IMG/VR virus record: IMGVR_UViG_3300048837_000847
Coordinates: 1 to 31,937 of that record
Direction: 5' to 3' (one strand)
DNA length: 31,937 nucleotides
Source: a virus
The position numbers were made by a program, and so were the translations under genes. Under the pieces are notes generated by a model. The model did not search any database, was not told the DNA's origin, and saw only the letters and a program-made list of their open reading frames with translations. Positions 1-6,326 of this stretch are shown here, piece after piece (position 1 is the stretch's first letter; each line of letters starts with the position of its first letter).

Positions 1-22
1 GTCACATATTCGCGGAAGAACT
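1..22. repeat. Terminal direct repeat, left copy (circular join)
   Basis: Bases 1-22 are identical to bases 31916-31937. The helicase reading frame is continuous across this overlap: 1226 bases here plus 22 unique bases at the right end make 416 codons ending in TGA. This fits a circular or terminally redundant molecule linearised at an arbitrary point. The repeat is too short to be a typical phage terminal repeat and is probably assembly overlap. Confidence 0.9.
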
Positions 23-1226
23 CGACCGGAATCGCGCCCTTTTCGCCGTCGCGGTTTTTCTTGATGAGGAGCATCGACGGCTTCGGCTCCTCCTCGCCCT
101 TGGCTTTCGGGTGATAGATGAAAATCAGCGTATCCGCATCCTGCTCTAACTGCTTCGAATAGTCCAGGTCGGCCATCTCCGGCTCGCGGCCTTCGCTGTC
201 GCGCTTAAGCTGGGACAGGCCGATGACGGGCACCTTGAGCTCCCGGGCCAGCTGCTTAAGGCCGCGCGAGACGTTGGCTACTTGCTCATGCATGGCTAGG
301 CGACGATCTTCCCATTGCACGATCTGGACGTAATCGACGAAAAGCGCGCGCACCTTATGGACGCCGACCATCTGCCGGGCCACGCTCTTAAGCTCGCCGA
401 AGCGGACGTTGGGCGCGTCGTACAGGTATAGAGGCGAGTCCTTGAGCCTGCCGGCGGCGTCGGCTAGGGCGGCTATGTCCTTGGACCCGAGGAGCCCGTG
501 CATGATCGACGAGCCCCGGATGCGGCCCTCGGAGACAAGCGCGCGGGTGATCATCTCATTGTTGCTCGACTCGGCCGAGATGATGCCGACCGGGATGCGC
601 TGCCGTAGGGCGATATCGCACGCCATGTTCAGCGCAAGGGCGCTCTTGCCGTCGCTGGGCCGGGCGCCGATGACGATATATCGGTCGTCCTGGAATCCCC
701 CAGTCATAACGTCCAGGCTCGGGATGCCGGTTGCGATGCCGGGAATCTTGCCCCTAGCCTTGGCGCGCTCCTCGATCTTTGCCAGGGTCGCCGGTAGCAC
801 GTCGGCGACGCGCTCGACCTTGCGGCTCTGGCCATTGGTGCCAAGGAGCAAGAGCTCGTTCTCGGCCTCCTCGATCACGTCGGCCGGCTTGTCCCCCGCG
901 GTAATCCCCGCGAGCCGTCGGCCTAGTCTGGCAAGCCTTGCGCGCTGGAACTCATCGGCGATGGCGCCTTGGTAGTGCGCCCAGTTAGACGCCGATGCGA
1001 TCCTGTCGCCCAGGGTAACAATGTACGCCTTCGTGATCTCCGCGTCGCGGTCGCATATGGCGATATAGTCGGCCTTGACGCCATCGTCGGCGCAGCGCTG
1101 CATGGCGCGGTAAATCCGGCGGTGCTCGCCGTGGAGAAAGTGCTCCTCGGTCAGGCTGGTCTTAAAAAGTATGTCGTTATTCCAAAGCACGCAGGCGAGG
1201 AAGGCGGACTCGTGTTCGGCGCTCAT
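1..1226 (-). CDS. DnaB-like replicative DNA helicase (continues at the right end)
   Basis: Replicative helicase of the RecA-fold DnaB family, expected to unwind duplex DNA at the phage fork as a hexameric ATPase. The start at 1226 overlaps the YopX stop as ATGA. The N-terminal domain (residues about 5-45) has the DnaB-N pattern with HGEHRRIYRAM. Walker A is GARPSDGKS at residues 187-195, and a Walker B-type LFVDYVQIV comes later, followed by SQLKRDSEGREP and LEQDADTLIFIYHP, typical of DnaB. The frame leaves the window at base 1 and resumes at 31937, ending at 31894, for about 415 residues, slightly shorter than bacterial DnaB. The replisome organizer upstream in the same operon is a plausible loader. 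Family assignment is firm; the order of action is inferred. Confidence 0.95.
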   Translation of the reverse strand, partial: MSAEHESAFLACVLWNNDILFKTSLTEEHFLHGEHRRIYRAMQRCADDGVKADYIAICDRDAEITKAYIVTLGDRIASASNWAHYQGAIADEFQRARLARLGRRLAGITAGDKPADVIEEAENELLLLGTNGQSRKVERVADVLPATLAKIEERAKARGKIPGIATGIPSLDVMTGGFQDDRYIVIGARPSDGKSALALNMACDIALRQRIPVGIISAESSNNEMITRALVSEGRIRGSSIMHGLLGSKDIAALADAAGRLKDSPLYLYDAPNVRFGELKSVARQMVGVHKVRALFVDYVQIVQWEDRRLAMHEQVANVSRGLKQLARELKVPVIGLSQLKRDSEGREPEMADLDYSKQLEQDADTLIFIYHPKAKGEEEPKPSMLLIKKNRDGEKGAIPVEFFREYV

Positions 1227-1570
1227 ACTAAAAGCTCCGGGTTTTCGTGAATATTGCCGATGACTTCGCATATAACTTCACCGCACTCCAATAACTTATA
1301 GCCAAAATCAAAAGCGTCAACCGCATAAAATCCCGCATAGTCATATTTTATGACTGCATATTCAGAACCGGTGTCGTCATGCCTTACTATATCCCCCTCG
1401 TAAATCTCGCGCCCGTTCTTGTCTTTTAGGCCGGTGTATTGTTCAAAATGCGCCCCATTAAGGCATAGCCTGTCGTATGTTTCCTGAAAGCATCCCGAGC
1501 CCTGGCCTATAAAAAAATAGCAAAACCTGCCGTTGTCTTTATCCCAAGCCCTCACCTTAATTTCACGCAT
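1223..1570 (-). CDS. YopX family protein
   Basis: A 115-residue protein of the YopX family, common in phages and prophages and of unknown molecular function. The N-terminal MREIKVRAWDKDNGRF, the central QYTGLKDKNGREIYEGDIV and the C-terminal EVIGNIHENPELL are the hallmark segments. The gene overlaps the Cys-rich gene upstream by 8 bases and the helicase start downstream by 4 (ATGA), so it belongs to the leftward replication operon. Its stretch looks less GC-rich than its neighbours, which may mean a more recent arrival. Family assignment is confident; I infer no function. Confidence 0.92.
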   Translation of the reverse strand: MREIKVRAWDKDNGRFCYFFIGQGSGCFQETYDRLCLNGAHFEQYTGLKDKNGREIYEGDIVRHDDTGSEYAVIKYDYAGFYAVDAFDFGYKLLECGEVICEVIGNIHENPELLV

Positions 1571-1793
1571 TGCCTTCCTCCTGCATCCGCTTCCAAAACT
1601 CGGCTTCGTGCATGTAGTCGTTCATCTCCGCTTCGCAAGTGCAAGCATGACAAGCGGCGTGCGGATAATCGTCCGGGTTGTAGTTGTCGTATCCGCCTTC
1701 CGGCTCCACGTCCTGGTAATGGGCGTTAAGCGGAGCGCCACAACAGCCGCAACTCCATACGACTTTGTTATAGTCTGGATGATACGGGCTCAT
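1563..1793 (-). CDS. Small Cys-rich putative zinc-binding protein
   Basis: A 76-residue protein that I do not recognise. It has a CGCC cluster near residue 18 and a CHACTC cluster near residue 50, separated by an acidic Asp/Tyr/Asn-rich stretch, a spacing that suggests one zinc site built from two cysteine pairs. The ATG at 1793 overlaps the upstream TGA as ATGA; a TTG at 1802 in the same frame is less likely. It sits between another zinc-ribbon gene and YopX in the early operon. It may be a host-modulating or nucleic-acid-binding factor, but that is conjecture. Confidence 0.7.
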   Translation of the reverse strand: MSPYHPDYNKVVWSCGCCGAPLNAHYQDVEPEGGYDNYNPDDYPHAACHACTCEAEMNDYMHEAEFWKRMQEEGNA

Positions 1794-2083
1794 TGCTTGC
1801 ACCTTGCGCAGACGACGCGGCCGGTAAAACCGTACACGTTACCGTGCAAGCGCTCGGCCTCTAACGTGTAAGGCATGGCCCCGCAGTGGGGGCAGCTTTT
1901 AAAAAGCGGCTGCTCGAAAGCTGGGCCAATGGGGCGCCCCGTGATGCCTGCAACTGTAGTTGTAGGCCCTGCCGCTCTCGTCGCCACCGCCTTCAAGCTG
2001 TGCCGATGCCCCTGGCCTTCGTAGCCTATGGCCTCGTCAAGCTTCCGCATCATGCGGGCATAGGCTTCGTCGATCTCGTCCAT
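1790..2083 (-). CDS. Putative zinc-ribbon protein
   Basis: A 97-residue protein with an acidic helical N-terminus (MDEIDEAYARMMRKLDEAIG), a low-complexity Thr/Gly middle and a C-terminal zinc ribbon built from CPHCG and CARC separated by about 28 residues. I chose the ATG at 2083 because AGGAG lies seven bases upstream; a GTG at 2092 would put the Shine-Dalgarno inside the start region. It lies just downstream of the replisome organizer gene and may assist replication or transcription. No specific homologue is recognised. Confidence 0.72.
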   Translation of the reverse strand: MDEIDEAYARMMRKLDEAIGYEGQGHRHSLKAVATRAAGPTTTVAGITGRPIGPAFEQPLFKSCPHCGAMPYTLEAERLHGNVYGFTGRVVCARCKQ

Positions 2084-2088
2084 TCCGT

Positions 2089-2889
2089 TCACTCCTTATT
2101 GTAATACTTTGACATGATAATAGCCCGCGCGTCAAGCGATTCTTTGCTCATCTCGGGAAGTTTTTCAGGCTCGGGGCGAGGGGACGGGGCGGCGCGGCCG
2201 TATCGTCGGTCGTTCTTTTCCCAGTTGTTGACCGCTGATCGCCAGTTGTGCATAGGGGTTCGAGCCTTGCCTACTAGCCAGCCGACGGTTTCGTAATAGT
2301 CGATAAAGGCTTCCGCGTCGATAGAGATGCCCCGCTCTTTGCAGTAGGCGTTGATCTCTTCGGCCGTAGGTCTTTTTTTTGTGTTTGGAGACTGCGTAGC
2401 AGGCGACCGCTTTCTCTTACTCTTATTCTCTATCTCTAACTCTAACTCTAACTCTATACTCTTATCGGACAATGCGAGGACATTGTCCTCCGGTAGCTCT
2501 TTTCGCTTCTCGCGGTAAAGACGCTTTTTTGCGGCCCATTGCGTTTCGTGCCCAAGCATTGCGGTAACTTGCGACATGAAAAGCGTCCCGTCGTCCATCA
2601 TTTCGAGCATCCCAAGCTCGGCAAAGAGCTTTATGGCGCCCCGGACTATGTCTATGTTCGTGTTCGTGATCGAGGCAAGCATCCGGTCATTGTAGGGTAT
2701 GGTCTCGCTGAATCGGAGGGCGCCCTCGTGGTCGATTGACTCGACCAAGAGCTTCATGTAGAAAAGCAGATAGTCCTTGCCGTTCTCCATCTCCTCGACT
2801 ATGCGAATGTCATGTCGCTTGAAGAAGTCGCGGCGGAGCTTGAGCCAGTAGTATTTCCGTGCCTGGGCGGGCGTGGCTTCGTCGCTCAT
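2089..2889 (-). CDS. Phage replisome organizer protein
   Basis: Origin-binding or helicase-loading protein of the phage replisome organizer family, 266 residues. The N-terminal part (residues about 12-110) has the family pattern YYWLKLRRDFFKRHDIRI, GKDYLLFYMKLL and GALRFSETIPYNDRMLA, a winged-helix-like DNA-binding domain. The Glu/Leu and Lys/Arg-rich linker at residues about 140-165 is encoded by a hexanucleotide repeat. The C-terminal part (AEEINAYCKERG, FIDYYETVGW, MHNWRSAVNNW) resembles DnaD/helicase-loader tails. It overlaps the BRO-N stop by 4 bases and precedes DnaB in the operon. The replication role follows from family knowledge; whether the origin lies in this gene, as in some phages, is untested. 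Confidence 0.9.
   Translation of the reverse strand: MSDEATPAQARKYYWLKLRRDFFKRHDIRIVEEMENGKDYLLFYMKLLVESIDHEGALRFSETIPYNDRMLASITNTNIDIVRGAIKLFAELGMLEMMDDGTLFMSQVTAMLGHETQWAAKKRLYREKRKELPEDNVLALSDKSIELELELEIENKSKRKRSPATQSPNTKKRPTAEEINAYCKERGISIDAEAFIDYYETVGWLVGKARTPMHNWRSAVNNWEKNDRRYGRAAPSPRPEPEKLPEMSKESLDARAIIMSKYYNKE
2430..2460. repeat. Hexanucleotide tandem repeat in the replisome organizer linker
   Basis: About four copies of a 6-bp unit, TCTAAC on the plus strand, encode the alternating Glu-Leu stretch of the linker between the N- and C-terminal domains. Copy-number changes would keep the frame and alter linker length by two residues. Iterated short repeats inside a replication initiator gene can also be origin iterons, but I see no further support for that here. 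Confidence 0.6.
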
Positions 2890-3530
2890 TCTCTGGCCTC
2901 TATGCAGGTCGTGGTAAAAAGCGGGAGCTGCCGAGCCGTCACCTTTAAGCTATCGTCCAAGCCGCGGTAGCCTTGTATCTGGTCGTTTTGTATCAGCTTG
3001 AGATACTCAACCGACTCGAATACCATGAGGACGGCCAACTCCTCGCGCGTCATGTCGGCCTTCTTTTTGGCCCGGTCGCCAAATAGCGCCTCGTACTCTG
3101 CTTTGGTCAAGTTGACGTAGTGGTAAAACTTGTCCGCGCCGTGTTCTTGCCACTGCCGGCACAAAGCGGAACGGGCGGCCGACGACTCGCGGCGGGCCTC
3201 CGCGCTCATACTGTACTGGCCCGTCTTGCGGATTGACGGCAGCACCTCGGAGGTGATCCACTTCCGGAAGCGCTTGGCCTCGGGCTTGTCGCTGCGAAGG
3301 ATAACGGAATAAAGGCCCGACTCGTTGATAATGGTTGTATCCTGGCCGCGGCCGACTGAATCGATGACCGGAATCTGATTCCGCTCATCCTCATCTAGCC
3401 TCTCCGCGACTTTATGCGGAGACCCCAGGCCGAGGGCCTCGCATACGTCCTTAAGCACCCACCAGGGTTCGCCGCGGCGCATGACCATGCGAATCGGCTT
3501 GTCGTCAAAGGCTTTGGTTAGTTCCTTCAT
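2886..3530 (-). CDS. BRO-N domain protein, antirepressor-like
   Basis: A 214-residue phage BRO/antirepressor-type protein. Residues about 12-110 form the BRO-N DNA-binding domain: PWWVLKDVCEALGLGSPHKVAERLDEDE, then INESGLYSVILRSDKPEAKRFRKWITSEVLPSIRKTGQY, the classical segments (each quoted from adjacent positions, not one run). The C-terminal half has no ORF6N, KilA or ANT signature that I recognise. It starts with ATG behind AGGAG. A long structured leader with a U-tract hairpin lies immediately upstream, suggesting regulated expression. No repressor gene is visible in this genome, so it may act on host or prophage regulators or as a DNA-binding replication factor. Confidence 0.88.
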   Translation of the reverse strand: MKELTKAFDDKPIRMVMRRGEPWWVLKDVCEALGLGSPHKVAERLDEDERNQIPVIDSVGRGQDTTIINESGLYSVILRSDKPEAKRFRKWITSEVLPSIRKTGQYSMSAEARRESSAARSALCRQWQEHGADKFYHYVNLTKAEYEALFGDRAKKKADMTREELAVLMVFESVEYLKLIQNDQIQGYRGLDDSLKVTARQLPLFTTTCIEARE

Positions 3531-3682
3531 GCTCTGCTCCTAAAAACAAAAAGCGCCTTACGAGTCCCCCCGGCAAGGGTTCGCGGTAAAGCAGTACCGC
3601 TAGACTCGTAAGACGCTCTATAGTGTTATGCCCCTGCTTAGGCAGCGCATTGTCAAGCAGTTGCCGCTGCCTGACAGGTACA
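3531..3682 (-). ncRNA. Structured 5' leader of the BRO-N gene (putative attenuator)
   Basis: About 145 nt lie between a putative promoter and the BRO-N ribosome site. Two inverted repeats interleave: a 7-bp pair (3665-3671 with 3641-3647) and a 6-bp pair (3655-3660 with 3634-3639). They could form a pseudoknot or two competing hairpins. A 15-bp stem with one G-U pair (3603-3617 with 3552-3566) encloses a perfect 6-bp hairpin (3583-3588 with 3595-3600) and is followed by TTTTTGTTTTT directly before AGGAG. This resembles an intrinsic terminator placed to control the gene. No open frame explains it. Confidence 0.6.
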
Positions 3683-3711
3683 AATATACCACAAGCGCGC
3701 CAGAAAAGCAA
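3683..3711 (-). promoter_or_regulatory. Putative promoter for the BRO-N/replication operon
   Basis: Minus strand TTGCTT (3711-3706), a 17-bp spacer, then TATATT (3688-3683). The predicted start is near 3676, downstream of the strong terminator at 3716-3761 and upstream of the structured leader. An alternative -35 (TTGACA at 3656-3651) has no well-spaced -10. Confidence 0.5.
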
Positions 3712-3715
3712 GGAC

Positions 3716-3761
3716 AAAAAAAGAGGAGCCGCGGGTGAAAGGATGAAAGCCCCGCGGCCCC
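3716..3761 (-). terminator. Intrinsic terminator after the SSB-like operon
   Basis: On the minus strand an 11-bp GC-rich stem with one G-U pair (3751-3761 with 3725-3735) is followed by CTCTTTTTTTG. It lies about 50 bases past the stop of the SSB-like gene and separates the 4416-3810 mini-operon from the BRO-N transcription unit. Confidence 0.85.
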
Positions 3762-3809
3762 GAAAGGAGTGTACGCTTAAGATACCCTAAGCGCGCACGT
3801 TTGGCAAGG

Positions 3810-4130
3810 CTAAAACGGAATATCGTCCGCGAACTCGGCCGGTTTTGCGTCCTGCGCCGGGTTCCTGCCGAAAGGCCCCGACGCGGGCGGCTTCGTGCCG
3901 TAGCCAAGATCGCCGGCGGGCTTCTCGGTTGGGGCCTGGCCCCCGCGCGGCTTGTCTGGCTCGATGTAGAGGTCAGGCGTCCGCTCGCCTTCTTTTTTCC
4001 AGCGGTTGCGCCAGACGACGACTTTGATGCGCTCGCCGTTGATTTCGATGGAGCCCTTAGCAACGGGGCCGTTTTCGCTCTGCTTGTCAGGGCGCCACAG
4101 CGCGCCGACTCGATTCTCGTTTGTAGGCAA
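3810..4130 (-). CDS. SSB-like protein with acidic C-terminal tip
   Basis: A 106-residue protein. Residues 1-60 (RVGALWRPDKQSENGPVAKG, GSIEINGERIKVVVWRNRWK) resemble small phage proteins with an OB-like fold. The rest is Pro/Gly-rich and disordered, ending in ADDIPF. That tail closely matches the DDDIPF tip of bacterial SSB, which docks partner proteins of replication and repair. Likely role: single-strand DNA binding, or an SSB-tip mimic at the fork. The start codon is TTG at 4130, eight bases after AGGAAGGA and three after the stop of the gene upstream. It is much shorter than canonical SSB and the OB-fold is inferred, not proven. Confidence 0.7.
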   Translation of the reverse strand: MPTNENRVGALWRPDKQSENGPVAKGSIEINGERIKVVVWRNRWKKEGERTPDLYIEPDKPRGGQAPTEKPAGDLGYGTKPPASGPFGRNPAQDAKPAEFADDIPF

Positions 4131-4133
4131 TTC

Positions 4134-4319
4134 TTAGTCCTTCCTGTATGAGCAGCCGCGCAAGCTTCCAAGCGGGGCCACCGCGTGCTTTGCCGTCAGC
4201 GCGCCAGGCGCATATCGACGACAGCCGGCGCATAGTTTAGACGATTCGACGCCGCGGCACAAGGTGCTAGCATCGGCCGCCGGCCCGTCTAGGCCCTCGG
4301 GCTTATACCGACCGGGCAC
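4134..4319 (-). CDS. Small Cys-containing hypothetical protein
   Basis: A 61-residue protein starting with GTG behind AAGGGG. It has four cysteines (LCRG, LCAGC, GCSY) with a central CAGCRRY that could form a zinc knuckle. It overlaps the 37-residue gene upstream by 17 bases, and its TAA sits three bases before the TTG of the SSB-like gene, whose Shine-Dalgarno lies within this gene's last codons. The tight coupling on both sides is the main reason to accept it; the protein itself is not recognised. Confidence 0.5.
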   Translation of the reverse strand: MPGRYKPEGLDGPAADASTLCRGVESSKLCAGCRRYAPGALTAKHAVAPLGSLRGCSYRKD

Positions 4320-4416
4320 GCTTGGCCCCTTCGATCGCGGCCCGAAGGCTCCCGGCGAGCTCCCAGTAGCCGCCGCGCTTGTACCACCAGACGCCCGTAA
4401 ACTTCATTATTGCCAT
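4303..4416 (-). CDS. 37-residue basic Trp/Tyr-rich small protein
   Basis: A 37-residue first gene of the leftward early unit, with GAGGAG seven bases before its ATG and the divergent-region promoter about 20-50 bases upstream. It begins MAIMKFTGVWWYKRGGYWEL and continues with a short basic helix (LRAAIEGAKRAR). Small aromatic and basic early phage proteins are often host-takeover factors, but no family is recognised. Support is promoter, ribosome site and position rather than homology. Confidence 0.6.
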   Translation of the reverse strand: MAIMKFTGVWWYKRGGYWELAGSLRAAIEGAKRARSV

Positions 4417-4433
4417 GTTTGGCTCCTCTCTTG

Positions 4434-4515
4434 TGTCAATACTATAATAGTATCGGCGGGGCTATGTCAATAATGAAAGAAAAGTATTGACATGATGCGG
4501 CCGGCGTAGTACCAT
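4434..4515. promoter_or_regulatory. Divergent promoter/operator region
   Basis: The rightward promoter is TTGACA (4487-4492), 17 bp, TACCAT (4510-4515), serving the gene at 4549. The leftward promoter is TTGACA on the minus strand (4470-4465) with TATAGT 18 bp away, or TTATAG at 17, serving the gene at 4416. A perfect 10-bp inverted repeat, TGTCAATACT (4434-4443) and AGTATTGACA (4483-4492), brackets both, and a third TGTCAATA box lies between. The -35 boxes lie inside these repeats, so a dimeric regulator bound there would control both directions. No candidate repressor gene is adjacent. Confidence 0.75.
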
Positions 4516-4548
4516 ATTATCAGGCTGACAAGCCGGAAGGGGTGCAAT

Positions 4549-5298
4549 ATGGTAGTAAAAGGGTGGTACTTTTCGGATGAGTCTCGCAAGCTGCGCTACG
4601 ACGCCGGCCGCGAGATTGCTATAGGCGTCGAGCATACGGTAAAGGGCTACCCCGAGCCGTGCAAACGTGGCCTACACGCCAGCGAGCGTATTCTTGACGC
4701 GCTACAATATGCGCCGGGGCCGATTATCTGGCGCGTCGAGCTGTCCGGGCGAATTAAACGTGGCGACGACAAGGTTGCGGCTACGAGGCGCAAGTACATA
4801 GCTGGCGGCTTAGACATAAGCGACATCTTGCGCAAGTTTGCCAGAAAGCAGGCTTTATCCGTGGCGCATTTGTGGGACATACCGGAGATTGTGCGGCGGT
4901 ATCTTGAGATTGGAGACGAGTTTATAAGGGCCGCCGCCTGGGCCGCCGCCTGGGCCGCCGCTAAGGACGCCGCCAGTGACGCCGCCTGGGCCGCCGCCAG
5001 GGCCGCCGCCTGGGCCGCCGCCAGTGACGCCGCCAGTGACGCCGCCAGGGCCGCCGCCTGGGCCGCCGCCAGTGACGCCGCCTGGGCCGCCGCCTGGGCC
5101 GCCGCCAGGGCCGCCGCCTGGGCCGCCGCCAGTGACGCCGCCTGGGCCGCCGCCAGGGACGCCGCCAGTGACGCCGCCTGGGCCGCCGCCAGGGCCGCCG
5201 CCAGGGCCGCCGCCGGGGCCGCCGCCGGGGACGCCGCATGGGCGGTTGCGCATAAGATGCTTGAGGATATGGTTTTGGCCGCGATCGGAGGCGACTAA
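4549..5298 (+). CDS. DUF7666-like protein with long Ala/Trp tetrapeptide repeat
   Basis: A 249-residue protein. Residues 1-90 match the DUF7666-type phage domain of unknown function: KGWYFSDESRKLRYDAGREI, PEPCKRGLHASERILDALQY, then a short beta segment. Residues about 126-230 are about 26 four-residue units of the form (A/D)-A-A-(W/S/R/G), for example DAAWAAARAAAW, predicted as a long continuous helix with one face of Trp/Arg/Ser, with 11 Trp in the tract. At DNA level this is a 12-bp repeat. It is first in the rightward operon, with GGAAGGGG upstream and a good promoter. Related proteins often carry such Ala-rich tails. The function is unknown; an oligomeric or membrane-associated helix is conjecture. 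Confidence 0.85.
   Translation: MVVKGWYFSDESRKLRYDAGREIAIGVEHTVKGYPEPCKRGLHASERILDALQYAPGPIIWRVELSGRIKRGDDKVAATRRKYIAGGLDISDILRKFARKQALSVAHLWDIPEIVRRYLEIGDEFIRAAAWAAAWAAAKDAASDAAWAAARAAAWAAASDAASDAARAAAWAAASDAAWAAAWAAARAAAWAAASDAAWAAARDAASDAAWAAARAAARAAAGAAAGDAAWAVAHKMLEDMVLAAIGGD
4930..5240. repeat. 12-bp tandem repeat tract
   Basis: About 26 imperfect units of the pattern GCCGCC-NNN-GNC in phase with the Ala-rich tail of the gene at 4549. The tract is open in other frames: the shifted plus frame reads Pro-Pro-Gly collagen-like units and the complement reads Gly-Gly-Pro-Gly units. The tract should be prone to slippage, so its length may vary between genomes or be misassembled. Confidence 0.9.
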
Positions 5299-5429
5299 TG
5301 GCATGGTTAATCGGCTACGACGAGCCGCAGGACGACGGGTTTATGGACGACGACGAGCGCGAGGAGTACAAGCGCCGCCGAGACGACGAGGCGATGGACG
5401 CCTGGGACGAGGAAAGGATAAGGGCATGA
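5298..5429 (+). CDS. Small acidic hypothetical protein
   Basis: A 43-residue highly charged protein (MAWLIGYDEPQDDGFMDDDE, then alternating Arg/Asp/Glu, ending RIRA). Its ATG overlaps the preceding TAA as TAATG, and its TGA overlaps the next ATG, so it sits as a translationally coupled link in the operon. A tryptophan-containing N-terminus followed by an acidic tail suggests a small adaptor or DNA mimic, but there is no homologue I recognise. Confidence 0.6.
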   Translation: MAWLIGYDEPQDDGFMDDDEREEYKRRRDDEAMDAWDEERIRA

Positions 5430-5629
5430 GCGACAAAATCAAAGATGGCGGACAGGCTTTCCCCAGCAGTGAGTATCACGGCATGACCTTGCGCGATTGG
5501 TTCGCAGGGCAGGCGCTGGCGGGGCTTTTTGCCGACGCTCCGTTGAATCCTGACGTGTTATGGTCTGACGTTTCGAGGGCGGCTTATGAGGTAGCCGACG
5601 CCATGATAGCCGAAAGGGGCAAGGCATGA
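5426..5629 (+). CDS. Conserved small phage protein (GGxAFP / LRDWFAGQAL type)
   Basis: A 67-residue protein with KIKDGGQAFPSSEYHGMTLR followed by DWFAGQALAGLF and a C-terminal AYEVADAMIAERGKA. This arrangement recurs in many phages and prophages in accessory or early operons, with no assigned function. The start at 5426 is set by the ATGA overlap with the preceding gene; a longer upstream reading would run into the repeat in the wrong frame. The protein is probably soluble and helical. Confidence 0.85.
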   Translation: MSDKIKDGGQAFPSSEYHGMTLRDWFAGQALAGLFADAPLNPDVLWSDVSRAAYEVADAMIAERGKA

Positions 5630-6051
5630 GCGAGCATACGCCGGAGCCGTGGCGCGTGGGGAAGTGCAGTCCTTGGATGGGCGCCGTTGTATCTGACACG
5701 CCGGTTCCCGAAATTAGCGGAAGCGACGCCGTTGACTACTACGGCGGCCACCTAATCGCCGAAAGCGTGACGCCGAGTAACGCCCGCCGCATCGTCGCTT
5801 GCGTCAACGCTTGCGCGGGCATGGAAGACCCGGCGGCCGAGATCGCCAGGCTCCAGGCCGAAAACGACGAGCTTGACGAGCAGTGTACTAAGCGCATACT
5901 GGAGATTTACAAGCTCCGGGCCGAGCGGGATGAGCTGGAATCTGCCTTATCGACTTGCATTGGATGGATAGCAACCTTTTCGACCGGGCCTAATATAAAC
6001 TCAGTTTTACAAGAAGCCCGCGCCGCCCTGGCGAAGGTAAAGGGGGAGTAG
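5626..6051 (+). CDS. Conserved phage protein with N-terminal HTPEPW motif and coiled coil
   Basis: A 141-residue protein. The N-terminal EHTPEPWRVG, followed by GGHLIAESVTPSNARRIVACVNAC, is a very common phage motif of unknown role. Residues about 75-115 (AAEIARLQAENDELDEQC and onward) form a coiled coil with heptad Leu. It overlaps the previous gene by 4 bases (ATGA). It is likely an oligomeric early protein; related Ea22-like proteins also have coiled-coil tails. The function is unknown. Confidence 0.82.
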   Translation: MSEHTPEPWRVGKCSPWMGAVVSDTPVPEISGSDAVDYYGGHLIAESVTPSNARRIVACVNACAGMEDPAAEIARLQAENDELDEQCTKRILEIYKLRAERDELESALSTCIGWIATFSTGPNINSVLQEARAALAKVKGE

Positions 6052-6053
6052 TG

Positions 6054-6326
6054 ATGCAGGAGGAATTCTTAGACGAGGCTCACGTTCTTGTAAATAAGAT
6101 TTGGCGGGGAGCTTTCCCAAGAGGCTACCTTGAACCTCTTGGTCAGCAAGCAATTATCGCTCGCGCCGAGCTGGCCCGCATCCGCGCCGAAGCGAGGGCC
6201 GAGGCGCTAAAGGAGGCGGCGGAGAGGGCGTGGGACTGGCTATGTTCCTTGGCGCCGCAAGCGGTCTTTGGGAAGGAAGAGCTAGTTGCCGCCATCCTCG
6301 CCGACGAGCCGAAGGAGGAGCGATGA
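6054..6326 (+). CDS. Small helical hypothetical protein
   Basis: A 90-residue protein (about 91 if the GTG at 6051 is used). I prefer the ATG at 6054 because GGGGGAG lies five bases upstream. The second half is an Ala/Arg/Glu-rich helix (AELARIRAEARAEALKEAAE) followed by RAWDWLCSLAPQAVFGKEEL, a layout frequent in small phage proteins of accessory operons. It overlaps the next gene by ATGA. No family function is known to me. Confidence 0.72.
   Translation: MQEEFLDEAHVLVNKIWRGAFPRGYLEPLGQQAIIARAELARIRAEARAEALKEAAERAWDWLCSLAPQAVFGKEELVAAILADEPKEER

Noticed and set aside
409-1250. Plus-strand ORFs opposite the helicase
   Set aside because: Antisense shadows; the minus frame carries clear DnaB motifs throughout.
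2430-2460. Origin iterons in the hexanucleotide repeat
   Set aside because: The repeat is short and fully explained by the Glu-Leu linker; there is no AT-rich unwinding region or further iterated site next to it.
4855-5304. 149-codon minus-strand Gly/Pro repeat ORF
   Set aside because: Complementary shadow of the Ala/Trp repeat with no ribosome site and against the operon direction.
4976-5629. 217-codon plus-strand ORF with Pro-Pro-Gly repeats
   Set aside because: It arises from the 12-bp repeat read in a shifted frame and then runs into the true gene at 5426, which has its own overlapping start. Treated as a shadow, though noted as a possible frameshift product.
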